This document shows positions 21,665 to 32,971 of a stretch of 64,000 bases of DNA, piece after piece. A program made the position numbers and the translations under genes. Position 1 is the first letter of the stretch, and every line of letters begins with the position of its first letter. The stretch is taken from the NCBI GenBank assembly GCA_036873755.1, contig JAVTVY010008188.1, forward strand, positions 124,001 to 188,000, written 5' to 3'. The notes beneath the pieces are model-generated. The model saw only the letters and a list, made by a program, of their open reading frames with translations. It was not told the DNA's origin and ran no database searches. The DNA comes from Hanleya hanleyi. Its lineage: Eukaryota > Mollusca > Polyplacophora > Lepidopleurida > Hanleyidae.

Positions 21665-23429
21665 ATGTAACATTGCGGAGAATAAAATATATGAAAACTT
21701 GTTGTTGTTGTTCTCTCTGATGACGTCACCAATGACGTCCCAGAAGGCCTGGACATCCCTCGAATCGTGGTCCACACCGCGAGGGCCTTACTTTGACACC
21801 TCACACGATTCATTCGGACCTAGAATGGTCTCACGATCGCTTAAACACACGCCCATGCACCTCTAGAATGATCACTTCCTTACTACACCCCAAATGCCCA
21901 TGCGCAGATTACGATATTAGCACCTTCGATCCAAGAGCTCCGCCCCACGGGAGATAACACCACCACTCGGCGTTGACGGGCGGTCATCAGTAGGAGTAGT
22001 AGCCAAAGTAGGCATTTTGGGGTGTGAAGGAAGGTGTTTGGGGTAGAGATGGACCATCCTTGGTCCGAATGTGGGGTGTCATCTTGTAGCTCTCGGGGTT
22101 TAGACTCCGATTTGAGGGATGTCCACAGCATCTGTGAAGTCATCGGTGGCTTCATCAGTACGAGCAATAGCGAAAGTGGGAATTTTGGGGGTGCGTGGGT
22201 GTGTATTTGCGCGATTGAGGGCTCATCCGTGGTCCAAATGGACCGTGTGGGGCATCAGTGTGAAGCTCTCGTGGGGTAGAGTTAGACCGGCGTGTGTCCG
22301 GTAAATCTACGCATGCGCAGTTGGGGTGCAGTCAGTAAAGTGGTCATTGTGGGGGTATGAAGGAAGGTGTTTGGGGTAGAGATGGACGTTCCTTGGTCCG
22401 AATGGGTCGTAGGAGGAATCAGTGTGAAGCTTTCGTGGAAGAGCGTCCAGCTTAATAGGTTTGAGGTGGGAATAGAGTCTGCGCATGCACAGTAGAAAAA
22501 GGGCATTGGAATGGACGTTTTGAGGCTGAGATGAACCCATAGTGGTCCGATTGGTCCGTGGGAGGCCTTGTTTTTAAGTTCTCTTAGGATATCGTCGGGT
22601 TGGACTGGTGTCTAAATAAATATGGACTGATGAGGGACATGAGTTCATCCCTATATGTACAGACCCCACCACCACGACCACCAACGGGCGCCCGTCAACG
22701 CCCGGTGGTGGTGTTATCTCCCGTGGGGCGGAGCTCTTGGATCTTAAGGGCTAATATCGTAATCTGCGCATGGGCATTTGGAGTGTAGTAAGGAAAGTAA
22801 TCATTCTGGAGTTGCGTAGGGGGGTGGGGCGGTGTTTGAGGGATTGAGGGACCATTCTTGGTCCGAATGAATCGTGTGAGGTGTCAAAGTGAAGCCCTTG
22901 CCGTGTAGATCACGACTCGACGGATGTCCAGGTCATCCACACCCTTGTGTACCCTATGTCCTACGGGCTATAGGGTACAGGGTGCATCAGGTATGTGCGT
23001 GTGCGCGTGCGTACGATGACGTCACTTCCGAGCAGCGCAGGGGTCAAAGGTCACGTGGTCAAAGGTCACTTCCAGTCACGTGACCGGAAGTGATGCATAA
23101 TGGGATAGAGTGCACTCAGAGGTCAACCGTCAATGGTCCTCCAAATCAGCTTTTCAAAGGTCACTTCCGATCACGTGATCGGAAGTACCCTCAGAGGTGA
23201 AAGGTCAATCGTCCTCCAAACCTATCGATCGTTAAGGCACTGAGACGGGCGTTAAGGCGTAAAGATGGGGTGCTAAGGCATTGATACGGGCGATAAGGCG
23301 TAACGACGGGCGGTGACGGACGTCACTGCATTTCCATGTATTGGTGACAATTCCATGAAAATCAGAGCTTCTGAGCTAGTTCACCAGGGCGTTGAAGCGT
23401 TAAGCTAAGCGTTGACTGGCGTTACTATC

Positions 23430-23436
23430 TATAAAA
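23430..23436 (+). promoter_or_regulatory. TATA box of zinc-finger gene B
   Basis: TATAAAA 53 bases before the ATG at 23483; duplicate of the gene A promoter. Confidence 0.7.
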
Positions 23437-23482
23437 GCAAGTGTATTCCCAAAACACGCACAGTCGACGTTCAACCGTTAAC

Positions 23483-24001
23483 ATGGCTTATATTTGCTCT
23501 GAGTGCGAACGAACGTTCACCAGACGTTACGATATGATGCGACACGAGAAAAATACACATGGGATTGAAGACTCCGAGGCACAAGCAGCCGATACAGAGA
23601 CTGATGAGAGTCCACCGACTGATACCGAACCAGAGAATGCTGAGAGTCTATCTACAAATACGGAGAGCTTGACCTCGGATAGTCAGCCTACGTCCCAGGA
23701 AAGTGAGAAAGAACCTACCTTCTGGGATCGTATTGTGCTTGAAGCTATTCATAGTTATGCTGCGGTGATCGAAGACGGCGGACAGGATAACGTACAACAT
23801 GCAAACACACAAATGCGCCCCTGTATCACGAAACGAGCCATGTTCATATATAAACGGTGTAGCCTGCTCCCGCTTGAAATGAAAGCTGACCCCCACGCAC
23901 AGGTCCATCATGAAAACCAAGCGTCACTTGGAAGAGGATATGGGGATACCATCATCAAGGCCTTGGAAAATGCGATCAAAATGCGCAAACAACTGTTTTA
24001 G
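23483..24001 (+). CDS. small C2H2 zinc-finger protein, copy B
   Basis: Tandem duplicate of copy A with the same 172-residue length, finger ligands and stop. I see two amino-acid differences, one in the acidic linker (AQE to AQA) and one in the C-terminal domain (AGP to ADP), plus at least one silent change. Upstream it retains the DR1 motifs (23041-23068) and TATA box, and downstream the stem-loop (24211-24243) and AATAAA (24260-24265), so both copies look expressible. Confidence 0.8.
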   Translation: MAYICSECERTFTRRYDMMRHEKNTHGIEDSEAQAADTETDESPPTDTEPENAESLSTNTESLTSDSQPTSQESEKEPTFWDRIVLEAIHSYAAVIEDGGQDNVQHANTQMRPCITKRAMFIYKRCSLLPLEMKADPHAQVHHENQASLGRGYGDTIIKALENAIKMRKQLF

Positions 24002-24210
24002 GACATGCTGTCCAAATAATATCCAGGTCTGACTGACGACGATTGAAACAAACGGATGAGAGCGAACATGGCCGAAGATTGAACTTTCTGAAATGGCGAT
24101 TTCTGATTGGACTAGAGCAACCGAGAATACATTTAACGGGCAAGAACGAATATGAAAGGAACAACACCAAATGACGGCCTCTGATTCGACAAGAGTACTT
24201 GAATTGTGAA

Positions 24211-24243
24211 CATACCCAATGCGGCTCCCCCAGCTTGGGTATG
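24211..24243 (+). ncRNA. 3' stem-loop of zinc-finger gene B mRNA
   Basis: Duplicate of the structure at 21632-21664, followed by AATAAA at 24260. Confidence 0.6.
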
Positions 24244-24289
24244 ATGTAACATTGCGGAGAATAAAATATATGAAAACTTGTTGTTGTTG

Positions 24290-27066
24290 TTCTCTCTGAT
24301 GACGTCACCAATGACGTCCCAGAAGGCCTGGACATCCCTCGAATCGTGGTCCACACCGCGAGGGCCTTACTTTGACACCTCACACGATTCATTCGGACCT
24401 AGAATGGTCTCACGATCGCTTAAACACACGCCCATGCACCTCTAGAATGATCACTTCCTTACTACACCCCAAATGCCCATGCGCAGATTACGATATTAGC
24501 ACCTTCGATCCAAGAGCTCCGCCCCACGGGAGATAACACCACCACCGGGCGTTGACGGGCGGTCAACGCACTGTGGTGGTGGTGGTGGTGGTGGTGGTGG
24601 TGGTGTCACCGACCGGTGGTGGTGGGGTCTGTACATATAGGGATGATCTCGTGTCTCTGATCAGTCCATATGTATTCAGACACCAATCCAACCCAACGCT
24701 ACCCCAAGTGAACTTCAAAATAAGGCCTCCCACGGACCAATCGGACCAGTATGGTTCTATCTCAACCCCAAAAAGTCCATTCCAATGCCCTTTTCTACTG
24801 CGCATGCGCAGACAGGCTCTATTGCCACCGTACACCTATCCAGCTGGACGCTCTTCCATGAGAGCTTCACACTGATACTATTACTCCTACTGATGACGTC
24901 ACAGATGACGTGGACATCCCTCAAGTCGTGATGTACACCCCGAGGGCTAAAAGATGCAACCCCACAAGACGCATTCGGACCAAGGATGGTTCATCTCTAC
25001 ATCAAATACCTTCCTTCACTTCTCCAAAGCGCCTACTTTTGCTACTACTCCTACTGATGACGTCACCGATGACGTGAGCCCGTAGTTGTCCGATTTGAAT
25101 ACGACCCAATTGGACAACTAGGGGCTCACCTAGAGCGCAAAAACGTCCACCCAGCGCTATTTACCCACTACGTATGCGCACAGTGACTTTTTGAAAAAAT
25201 TTCAACCAATCGTTTCGGGACCCCGCCCATCGCGTTCTACGTGGTGAGCGATGAAACACAAGATCTTACAAACCATACCGCATTGAGCATGTGTGGGTTT
25301 CCCAGTGGACCCGCCCCCCCCCCCACCCCTCCCTTCCCTTCTTCCATACCACGAGAGCTTCACTTTGACACCTCCCACGATACATTCAGACCACCGATGG
25401 TCCCTTTCTACTCCAAACACCTTCTTTCACACCTCTAAAATTCCCGCTTTCGCTGCTACTCGTCCTGATGACGTCAAAGATGCTGTGGACATCCCTCAAA
25501 TCGGGGTATACACATCAAGAGCTACGAAATGGCAACCAACACGACGCATTCGGACCAATGATGGTCTATCTCTACCCCAAACACACCTCCACACATCCCC
25601 AAACTTTACCTACTACACCCAACTGCGCATGCGCAGATTGACGCGACTTGCAATAAAAAACACGCCATTCTGACTCTACCCCACTAGAGCTTCACACCGA
25701 TGCCCCACACGACCCATTCGGACTACGTATGGTCCATCTCTACCCCAAAAGAACCCCAAAAATGCCTGCTTTCTATACTACGGCCAGACTGCAAATGCAC
25801 AGAATAATGAAACGGCCGATACATTAGTCCCGTCGGATGTTCCTCCACGAGAGCTTCAAAACAAGACCTCATATGACCCAATCGGACCACTAGGAGCTCA
25901 CCTAGACCCCAAATCATCCACCCAGCACTATTTACCCACTACGCATGCGCACAGTGACTTTTTCAAAAATTTCAACCAATCGCTTCGGCACCCCGCCCAT
26001 CGTGTTCTACGTGGTGAGACGTAAAAAAGAAGATCCCACAACCCATATCACCATGTCCAGGCGTGAATTGCTCAGTATGGACCTATCCACTGAGCCAGTA
26101 GGCCTATGGGCCTATCCAGACCTCTCCGAACTTTTCAAAAAATATCACCCCTCACATCGTGTTCTACAGCTCGAGACGAAGAAAACAAGATCTCACAACC
26201 CATAGTAAAATGTACAAAAAAAATGACCACCCCTATACGCCATACAGGCATTTCCCGTATAGATGCAAATGTTCGAATCAGGGGAGATGACCCGGAATTT
26301 GCGCCACAGAGGGTTCGCCCAGTCAGAGTTGTCTTCCTTGCCTCCAGAGTGCAGCACGATTGATGCCGTGATGTCGAAAGGAAATCCCCAAAGCAAACGG
26401 AGCCGCCATTTTGTATGTTTATTTTTTGCGGAGATATGCTGGACAATAAACGCTCGACCCTGGGGTCGCACAGATGTTAGACTGGTCATAATAACATATA
26501 GGTTACTTCCCATGGATTCCCATGGATTCATGTATTTTCGTGCCAATAGGGTTCTGGGGAAACCTGTATGGAGAGACTGAGGGTTCCCCACTGGCCATTC
26601 AATATGGGCAAATAGATGGCGATATTTTCGGAGACCCTGTGCATTCCATGGATGCTTCGGAAGGGCGGATCAAGGCTATACATTGTCCCGGAAAGCGCCG
26701 GGCATTGGCGGAGAAGACCGAACATTGCCGGAGATGACCGGACATTGCCGAGGATGACCAGAGATTCCCGGAGATTGCCGGACATTCTCTCCTGCTTATT
26801 TGAAGCCTTGGGACTACTTTCTCTTCGAGGAGGCTTGTTCCGGCGACCGCAGCACCGCGGACTACTTTCTGTCCACGGAGGTTTCTTCCCGCTCCGCATC
26901 ACCGCCAGACCGCATCACCGCGGAGGAATAAATGCCCCAAAGGTCATTTCCGGTGACCGGAAGTGCCGGAACTATAGTGAACTTGACCTCTGTGACCTCC
27001 GCGTGACCTCCATCATATGCAAATTTTTTAGGTCAATGTGCGGGAATTCGTGTTTTATATTCTACT
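24290..27066. repeat. right long inverted repeat of the 10.2-kb element
   Basis: Inverted match of 16820-20350, interrupted near 24570-24620 by a (GTG)n expansion at the inner region. It contains the same sub-repeats in reverse, with GCGCATGCGC palindromes near 24800 and 25625 and TGACGTCA sites near 24890 and 25050. Confidence 0.8.
26984..27009 (-). promoter_or_regulatory. AGGTCA direct repeats (DR3 and DR5) at right end
   Basis: Three TGACCT (AGGTCA on the minus strand) at 26984, 26993 and 27004, spacers 3 and 5, mirroring the left end exactly. Confidence 0.55.
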
Positions 27067-27072
27067 AAGGTG
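27067..27072. repeat. target-site duplication AAGGTG (right)
   Basis: Immediately follows the CTACT terminus; identical to 16814-16819. Confidence 0.9.
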
Positions 27073-28628
27073 ACAGACTTTTATCTGAGGAGAAGATGGT
27101 ATAAGCTGAACGCGAATATTTGAGGAAGGATTTTTCCCCTTCTTCAAAAGTCTTCAATGCGCCAAAATGTGTAAACTAAAGGCCCGACGCCCCCCCAATT
27201 TCACACCCTCTACCCCCCTCCCCCCCTTCTCAATGTTGAATTACTTACTCTGCGCCTGGTATGTTGAATTGTGTCATGTTTTCAGACGACATGGTCAAAT
27301 GTGTCGCAATTGGACTAGGATTAATTTTGCACATCTGTAACACACGATATCCCACAACATGTTGTGTTGAAAGTCGGAAAGCCACAGTCCATTTCAACCC
27401 TATCTAGCGTTGGCTTTATATGACTTGTCCAGGCCTGGGAAGTGGGGGGATGTTTTTTTCTCCTAATATGGTTGGAAAAAAAGTGATAAATGTGTTTCTT
27501 TGTACTGAAAACTTTAATCTTCTACGAAGAACTGCCAGACAGTGTGTTTTTTGTACTGAAAACTTTAAGTTTTAACAAAGAACTACCAGACAAGATAACA
27601 TCAGGTGGGTCACGCATGTTTATCTAAATTTTTTAACGAATAAATTGAAATATCCTATCCACTTTTACACTAGGTAAATTAGGCAAAATCTCTTAGAACT
27701 TTTACCACGAGTTTGAGATTGGCCTTGTGGTAATTCACATGAAAACCTGAATGATAGGTTTTAGGGGAGACTTGGGTTGTCTGACTGGTTCACACGACGT
27801 CTTCTGATTCGGTTAAACGAGAACATTGTTCGACTGCTCCACAACGTCATTGATGAGTTAGACCCAAGTGAGACCAAGGTAACCCACTCGCTGAGTGGAG
27901 TAGTGTAGTCAAAAGGGGCGAGCTGGGCATGAAACACAACGAATAAGTCAACAAAAATGGCCATTAGGTTGTGACACTTTCAGTCAATCTAAATTATGCA
28001 CAATGTGGAAGAACCTTCCACAAAATACAGCAAATGAATAGTTAACATACAAACATTGGTATAGGCGACAATGTTTAACCATAGAGTTGACAAAGAATTA
28101 AAAAAAAATATTCCCAAATTTATTTCATGTATCAGTGAACAGAGCTGAATTCACTTTGTTTGTGTGTATCCTTCTTGTCCTCTCAATATGTAACATTTTA
28201 TCTAAGTCAGGAACCAAATGCCCTGCACATGCAATATCAATTTAGACATTTGCTTTTCAATATTTTCCAAAATACTATGTTTAACAACACCACCCGCTTA
28301 ATAAACATCATAAAAAAGTACAAGCTTATATGAAAACGAGACAAAACTTCACTCAACAATACTATATTTCGTATATAAAAAAACGAATCACAAATTCAGT
28401 AAATTTACACTGGGTAAAGTCTTTAATTAGCTTGACCGAAGAAACTAATTGTCAGGAAATAATGAAAATCGCTCACTATGCTCACTCCCGTGTAGTCTTT
28501 GCTCGTGCTCTATGTTAGAACTGTTTACCGCGAGATTCAGATTGGCTCTATGACAATTCCTATGCAAACCCGAACAGAAGTTTGTGCATATTGTGAAATG
28601 TCGATTCTTAGCCACCATATTTTCACGC
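27073..28628. other. intergenic, small local duplications only
   Basis: A 58-base imperfect tandem duplication lies at about 27484-27600 (shared TTTGTACTGAAAACTTTAA). A diverged dispersed block (GAGATTGGCCTTGTGG-like) occurs near 27700 and again near 28520. No gene. Confidence 0.5.
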
Positions 28629-30047
28629 AAAAGTAGATTTCTTAGCCACCATATAATTGCATAAAGTTCGACTTTTCATTTACCAATTTTATAGAATCTA
28701 ATCTGTGTGCATGCAACCTTGATATTGTGATGTGTTTTGACAAAACTATTTCCGAAATACTATTCCGTCACCCTTCAGGTCAGTTATTGTGAACACAACT
28801 ATTTGTGAGAAACAGTTATGTAATTTCAAATTTATACAGGATAACATAGAAATTGCTTATGTAAGTGTACTGAATCATCCTAGGTTTTGACGACTGAGTT
28901 TAGGTAATGCGACATATAGTTGAGTAGCTTGTCACAACTACAGCAGTTTAGTTTAGAGTTAACTCGACCCTGTAAGGTCATGGCATGTATAAAAAGGGAT
29001 GACCGGCACATAGAGGAAGGCAAATACCATCAGGTCTCACTGAAGGGCAATACCATCCGGTCTCACTGAAGGGCAATACCATCAGGTCTCACTGAAGGGC
29101 AATACCATCCGGTCTCACTGAAGGCCAATACCATCAGGTCTCACTGAAGGGCAATATCACCCGGTCTCACTGAAGGCCAATACCATCGGGTCTCAACAGA
29201 GGTTAATATCACCATGTCTCCGATCATAGATGTTACTATCTCCAGTTCTGAAAATGACTGTTTACAAAATGGTCTGATGTTAATGAAGTTGTGTTAGTCT
29301 GCCTGTCAAGATGCTGCCGATCATTCCTAAATTAGGTGGAATGAATTGCAATAAATCGGCTCAATATTCAGCAGACATCGACTCCGTTTTTGTTGTATCC
29401 TGTCTCATTTAAAGAGGCCATCAAGTCTTCGAGAAATTTCAGAAGCCGGACGTTGGAATCTATCATTGTACGGGTTTTATGGAGATCATCACCCGAGTCT
29501 GCGGACGACTTCGCGTTACAACATCTTAAGACCGCGCACAAGCCCATGTCGTCTTGAAGACCGAAAATTCCATAATGACATTATGGATCATGAGACGACA
29601 GATTCAGACGATCGACCGAGGACACTGAGAGACCTGATGGTATTGGCCTTCCTGTATGTGCCGGTCATTCCTGTTTATACATGCCATGACCTTACAAGGT
29701 CGAGTTAACTCTAAACTAAACTGTTGTAGTTGTGACATGCTACTCAGCAAGATGTCGCATTACCTAAACTCAGTCGTCAAAACCAAGAACGATTCAGTAC
29801 ACTTACATACGCAGTTTCTATGTTATCCTGTATAAATTTGAAATTACATAACTGTTTCCCACAGATAGTTGCGTTGACAATAACTGACCTAAAGGGTCAT
29901 GAAATAGTATTTCGGAAATAGTTTTGTCAAAACACATCACAATATCAAGGTTGCATGCACACAGATTAGATTCTATAAAATTGATAAATGAAAAGTCGAA
30001 CTTTATGCAATTATATGGTGGCTAAGAAATCTATTTTCCACTAATCT
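28629..30047. mobile_element. repeat element with inverted arms of about 390 bases
   Basis: Arms 28629-29013 and 29656-30047 are reverse complements, sharing AGCCACCATATAATTGCA, TTTCGGAAATAGTTTTGTCA and AGTTTAGAGTTAACTCGAC. The interior of about 640 bases contains the 26-bp tandem array and a segment duplicated at 30222-30549. No transposase is seen and I could not define a target-site duplication, so the superfamily is unknown. Confidence 0.6.
29018..29200. repeat. 26-bp minisatellite
   Basis: About seven copies of a unit containing GGCAATACCATC(A/C)GGTCTC followed by ACTGAA; adjacent copies alternate between A and C at one position. Confidence 0.9.
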
Positions 30048-30221
30048 TCCATGAATGAAAGATAAAGGACACGATCAAAGAGCGTTCATTTATCTCAAAG
30101 TAGAAACACAAAATTTGTAAGGCATCAAAATAATAGCAAGACTGCAAAGAATAGTCCATTATCAATAGCTAAGGTCATTATCAGAAATATCGGTCAAATA
30201 TCATAAACAATACCATCGGTT

Positions 30222-30549
30222 AACAGAGGCTATCACCATGTCTCCGATCATAGATGTTACTATCTCCAGTTCTGAAAGTGACTGTTTACAAAATGGTCTG
30301 ATGTTAATGAAATTGTGCTAGTCTGCCTGTCAAGATGCTGCCGATCATTCCTAAGTTAGGTGGAATGAATTGCAATAAATCGGTTTAATATTCAGCAGAC
30401 ATCGACTTCGTTTTTGTTGTATCCTGTCTCATTTAAAGAGGCTATCAAGTCTTCGAGAAATCTCAGAAGCCGGATCTTGGAATCTATCGTTGTACGGGTT
30501 TTATGGAGACCATCACCCGAGTCTGCGGACGACTTCGCGCTACAACATC
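30222..30549. repeat. duplicate of 29204-29530, carrying insertions
   Basis: Closely matches the interior of the preceding element up to ACAACATCTTA. There the match is interrupted by the Harbinger-type MITE and the Kolobok-like element; it resumes at 33048 (TTAAGACCGCGCACAAGCCC). Confidence 0.8.
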
Positions 30550-30552
30550 TTA

Positions 30553-30910
30553 AGGCCCATTTCCACAGCACGCGTCGCGTCAACCACAACTGCAAACCAC
30601 AACTTTTTGCAGTTTGGCGCATTTCCACAGCATGCGTTATGACAGCGACACTCTCGCCATTCCAGCCATTCAACGGACGGGATTCCCCTCAACGTAACCG
30701 GGCTAACGGTTTCTATCCCCTCCGATTGGTCGATAGTTCAGCGGCAACGCGTTGAAATAGCCCTGGTTCTAATTTTGTCGCGCGTCAAAAATGTGGTTCT
30801 GATGTCGCCGCGACTGACGCTTGCTGTGAGTACTACACCATCGAATAACATGACGGCTATTTTTCGGATGTGGTTGTCGCTGCGAAAACGCGTGCTGTGG
30901 AAATGGGCCT
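30553..30910. mobile_element. Harbinger-type MITE, 358 bp
   Basis: Terminal inverted repeats AGGCCCATTTCCACAGCACG / CGTGCTGTGGAAATGGGCCT are flanked by TTA on both sides (30550-30552 and 30911-30913). The 3-bp TWA duplication and MITE size fit PIF/Harbinger. The interior is non-coding, and an internal GCGCATTTCCACAGCATGCG repeats the terminus. Confidence 0.75.
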
Positions 30911-31217
30911 TTAAAGGATTTTTATCAATATTTTTTTTCTCTGGAATATGTATCAGAAGAGTTGGTACTTAACGAAGAATTTTTTTAAAAAAAAATTCCT
31001 TGTCCCCTGTGGGCGTATTCAAGCTTTTTTAATTAAAGACCGGTAGCTCAATTTCCGCCAGTTAACCGTTAATGAGGTTAGGCGTCACATGGCCTTGTGA
31101 TGTCAGACAGGCGACCGTCTCCTGCGGGCAGCTGTCTGAGCTATATATTAAGCTGTGGATTTTCGATTACTCCATCGCGTATATCGCTGTATAATTAATC
31201 GAAAACGATTCGAAACC

Positions 31218-31322
31218 ATGGAGGAATATGCCAGTGATGATGATCTATATGCAGAGGACATAAATGGACATCTTGACGTTCTGCCGTATCAGTTTGAACC
31301 CGTACTAAACGACTGGGGAGGG
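31218..31322 (+). CDS. transposon-associated small acidic exon
   Basis: Starts MEEYASDDDLYAEDING, contains PYQFEPVLND, and ends at a good splice donor (GTACGT at 31323). The PYQFEP-type N-terminus is seen, from memory, in proteins carried by THAP/P2X7-domain transposons; no downstream exon can be matched here. The context inside the TTAA-flanked element supports a transposon origin. The frame runs to 31388 if unspliced. Confidence 0.4.
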
Positions 31323-31493
31323 GTACGTTTAAATTGGCGATTTTTTTTCGTGATATATGGAGAACCACTGAAATGTAAATGGGAATAAATTTCAACAAGA
31401 CCGTAAAAAATGTCGATTTTATCAACAAAGCATTGTCAACATTTCATACAGTTTCAATATACATGAATGTTCTAAGCTCACACTAACTGTGAA

Positions 31494-31757
31494 TTATTCT
31501 TTATTATAGGTGTGAATGTTTTGAGTTCCCGCATTCGAGTAACCCAACTCGGCCAACTTTTCTGGATCTCGATCCAATTTCTCTTTCGAGAAATGTGCAG
31601 ACCACAATGTGTTATATTTTGATGGCTCAAAACCTACACCAAGGCAATAGTGCACCCAATTTTTCCGACGGATGGTCTCCACGGGAAACGAGAAAAAATT
31701 CACCCCACAACCCTTTTTCTGCTCGTTTGTACACCCGAAGGCGGCACAATACGGCAT
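31494..31757 (-). pseudogene. THAP zinc-finger domain protein fragment
   Basis: Eighty-seven residues starting MPYCAAFGCTN, with the THAP landmarks C-x4-C, a central NW (KNWVHYC) and an S-x-HF ending (LWSAHFSKEK). The Cys normally found at the third zinc-ligand position, just before S-x-H-F, is Trp here, so zinc binding is probably lost. It lies inside the TTAA-flanked element, opposite in direction to the small acidic exon. Only the DNA-binding domain is present; the catalytic part is missing. Confidence 0.7.
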
Positions 31758-31889
31758 TTTGAAGTCAATTTACACTGCTATTTATAAGGCGGTAGTATTC
31801 TCGAGTCGAATTGTGAAGAAGCCCACAAAATCACAGTTCAGATAAATGCGATAATTGGATTTGTCACAGCTGATCAACTCTCTCCCAGT

Positions 31890-31985
31890 AGATAAATAAA
31901 CAAATTGCTTATGGATAACATCTTCTAATTTATTCAGGATGACGTTTCGATAGAGGTACTAGTATCGTTCTCAAGTCAATGACAT
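31890..31985 (-). repeat. hammerhead-like repeat arm
   Basis: Single diverged arm of the palindrome family at 15343-15529, inside the Kolobok-like element. Confidence 0.6.
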
Positions 31986-32345
31986 CAATTGATTGATTTG
32001 ATTGAAATTGCAGTTTAAGGGCCGCTTTCCATACGGATTTCGCGGCCCATCAACTCAATGTTTTATTTTAAATTCACGTTACATTTCTTATTTTTGATGT
32101 TTACAAGCGCTATATTTTGAAACAAAAAAATATATAAACAAATGAATAAATATGACAAATGACATCAATAAATAAATAAGCAGCATATATACAGTTCCTC
32201 GAGTAAATGTCAAAAGTATGATAACAATAGTATTATACCAGGGGAGAAATATTTGATAGGACAGGATTTGGCTAAGCCCCTTGTGGAGATGGCTGGATTA
32301 ATTAACAAGGTGGGCTTCAAGGCACGGTGGGGTTCCTGGACCAGG

Positions 32346-32971
32346 AGGTTATACGCGCTGGAGATGAATATATACTGCTTATTTATTTATTGATGTCATT
32401 GACTTGAGAACGATATCTGTATCAAAACGTCGTCCCGAATAAACTAGAAGTTGTTATCCGTAAGCAATTTGTTCATTTATCTACTTCCCAACTTCTGAAT
32501 GCCACTCCCAGTATGTAATCCATACTAAATTGCTATCTGTCATAAGCGAGCTATCGCGTCTGTGACGTCACAGGTTGGCGGCATCGCTTTCATTCCACAA
32601 ATATGCATATCTGATTGGAAGCTAAATAGAGCAGCCAAAAAAGGTTTAAATACGCCCACAGGTTATACGCGCTGGGGATGAATATATACTGCTTATTTAT
32701 TTATTGATGTCATTGACTTGAGAACGATACCTGTATCAAAACGTCGTCCCGAATAAACTAGAAGTTGTTATCCGTAAGCAATTTGCTTATTTATCTACTT
32801 CCCAACTTGTAAATGCCACTCCCAGTATGTAATCCATACTAAATTGCTATCTGTCCTTAGCGAGCTATCGCGTCTGTGACGTCACAGATTCGCGGCCTCG
32901 CGTTCATTCCACAAATATGCATATCTGACTGGGAGCTAAATAGAGCAGCCAAAAAGGCTTAAATACGCCGA
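32346..32971. repeat. 315-bp tandem duplication with hammerhead-like arms
   Basis: Copies 32346-32660 and 32661-32971 both run from GGTTATACGCGCTGG through the GATAC/GTATCAAAACGTCG motif and a GTGACGTCACAG site to TTAAATACGCC. They differ by scattered substitutions. Confidence 0.8.

Larger units (their letters stand above)
19398..24563. repeat. 2.58-kb tandem duplication carrying the zinc-finger gene
   Basis: Copies 19398-21984 and 21985-24563 differ by only scattered substitutions and one 8-base indel in a GTGTGCC tract near 20410. The unit starts at CAGTAGGAGTAGTAGCC within the left inverted repeat and ends after the inner edge of the right inverted repeat, so the duplication inserted a right-arm/left-arm junction in the middle of the element. 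High identity implies a recent event. Confidence 0.9.
16820..27066. mobile_element. 10.2-kb non-autonomous Polinton-type element
   Basis: The element begins AGTAGTATATAAAACACGAA and ends with the inverted counterpart (...TTCGTGTTTTATATTCTACT), flanked by perfect 6-bp repeats AAGGTG. AG...CT termini with a 6-bp duplication are the insertion signature of Polinton/Maverick integrases. Long inverted repeats of about 3.5 and 2.8 kb surround a tandem-duplicated zinc-finger gene. No integrase, ATPase, capsid, protease or polymerase is encoded, so it must be mobilised in trans. Its subterminal block, sub-repeats and gene 3' end match the Polinton at 49258-62660, the likely type of helper. The two elements differ over the first 90-170 bases, so they are related families, not deletion copies of one element. 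Confidence 0.85.

Noticed and set aside
29018..29200. Regular 26-base repeats resembling a CRISPR array
   Set aside because: The units are contiguous without unique spacers and the genome is eukaryotic; it is a minisatellite.
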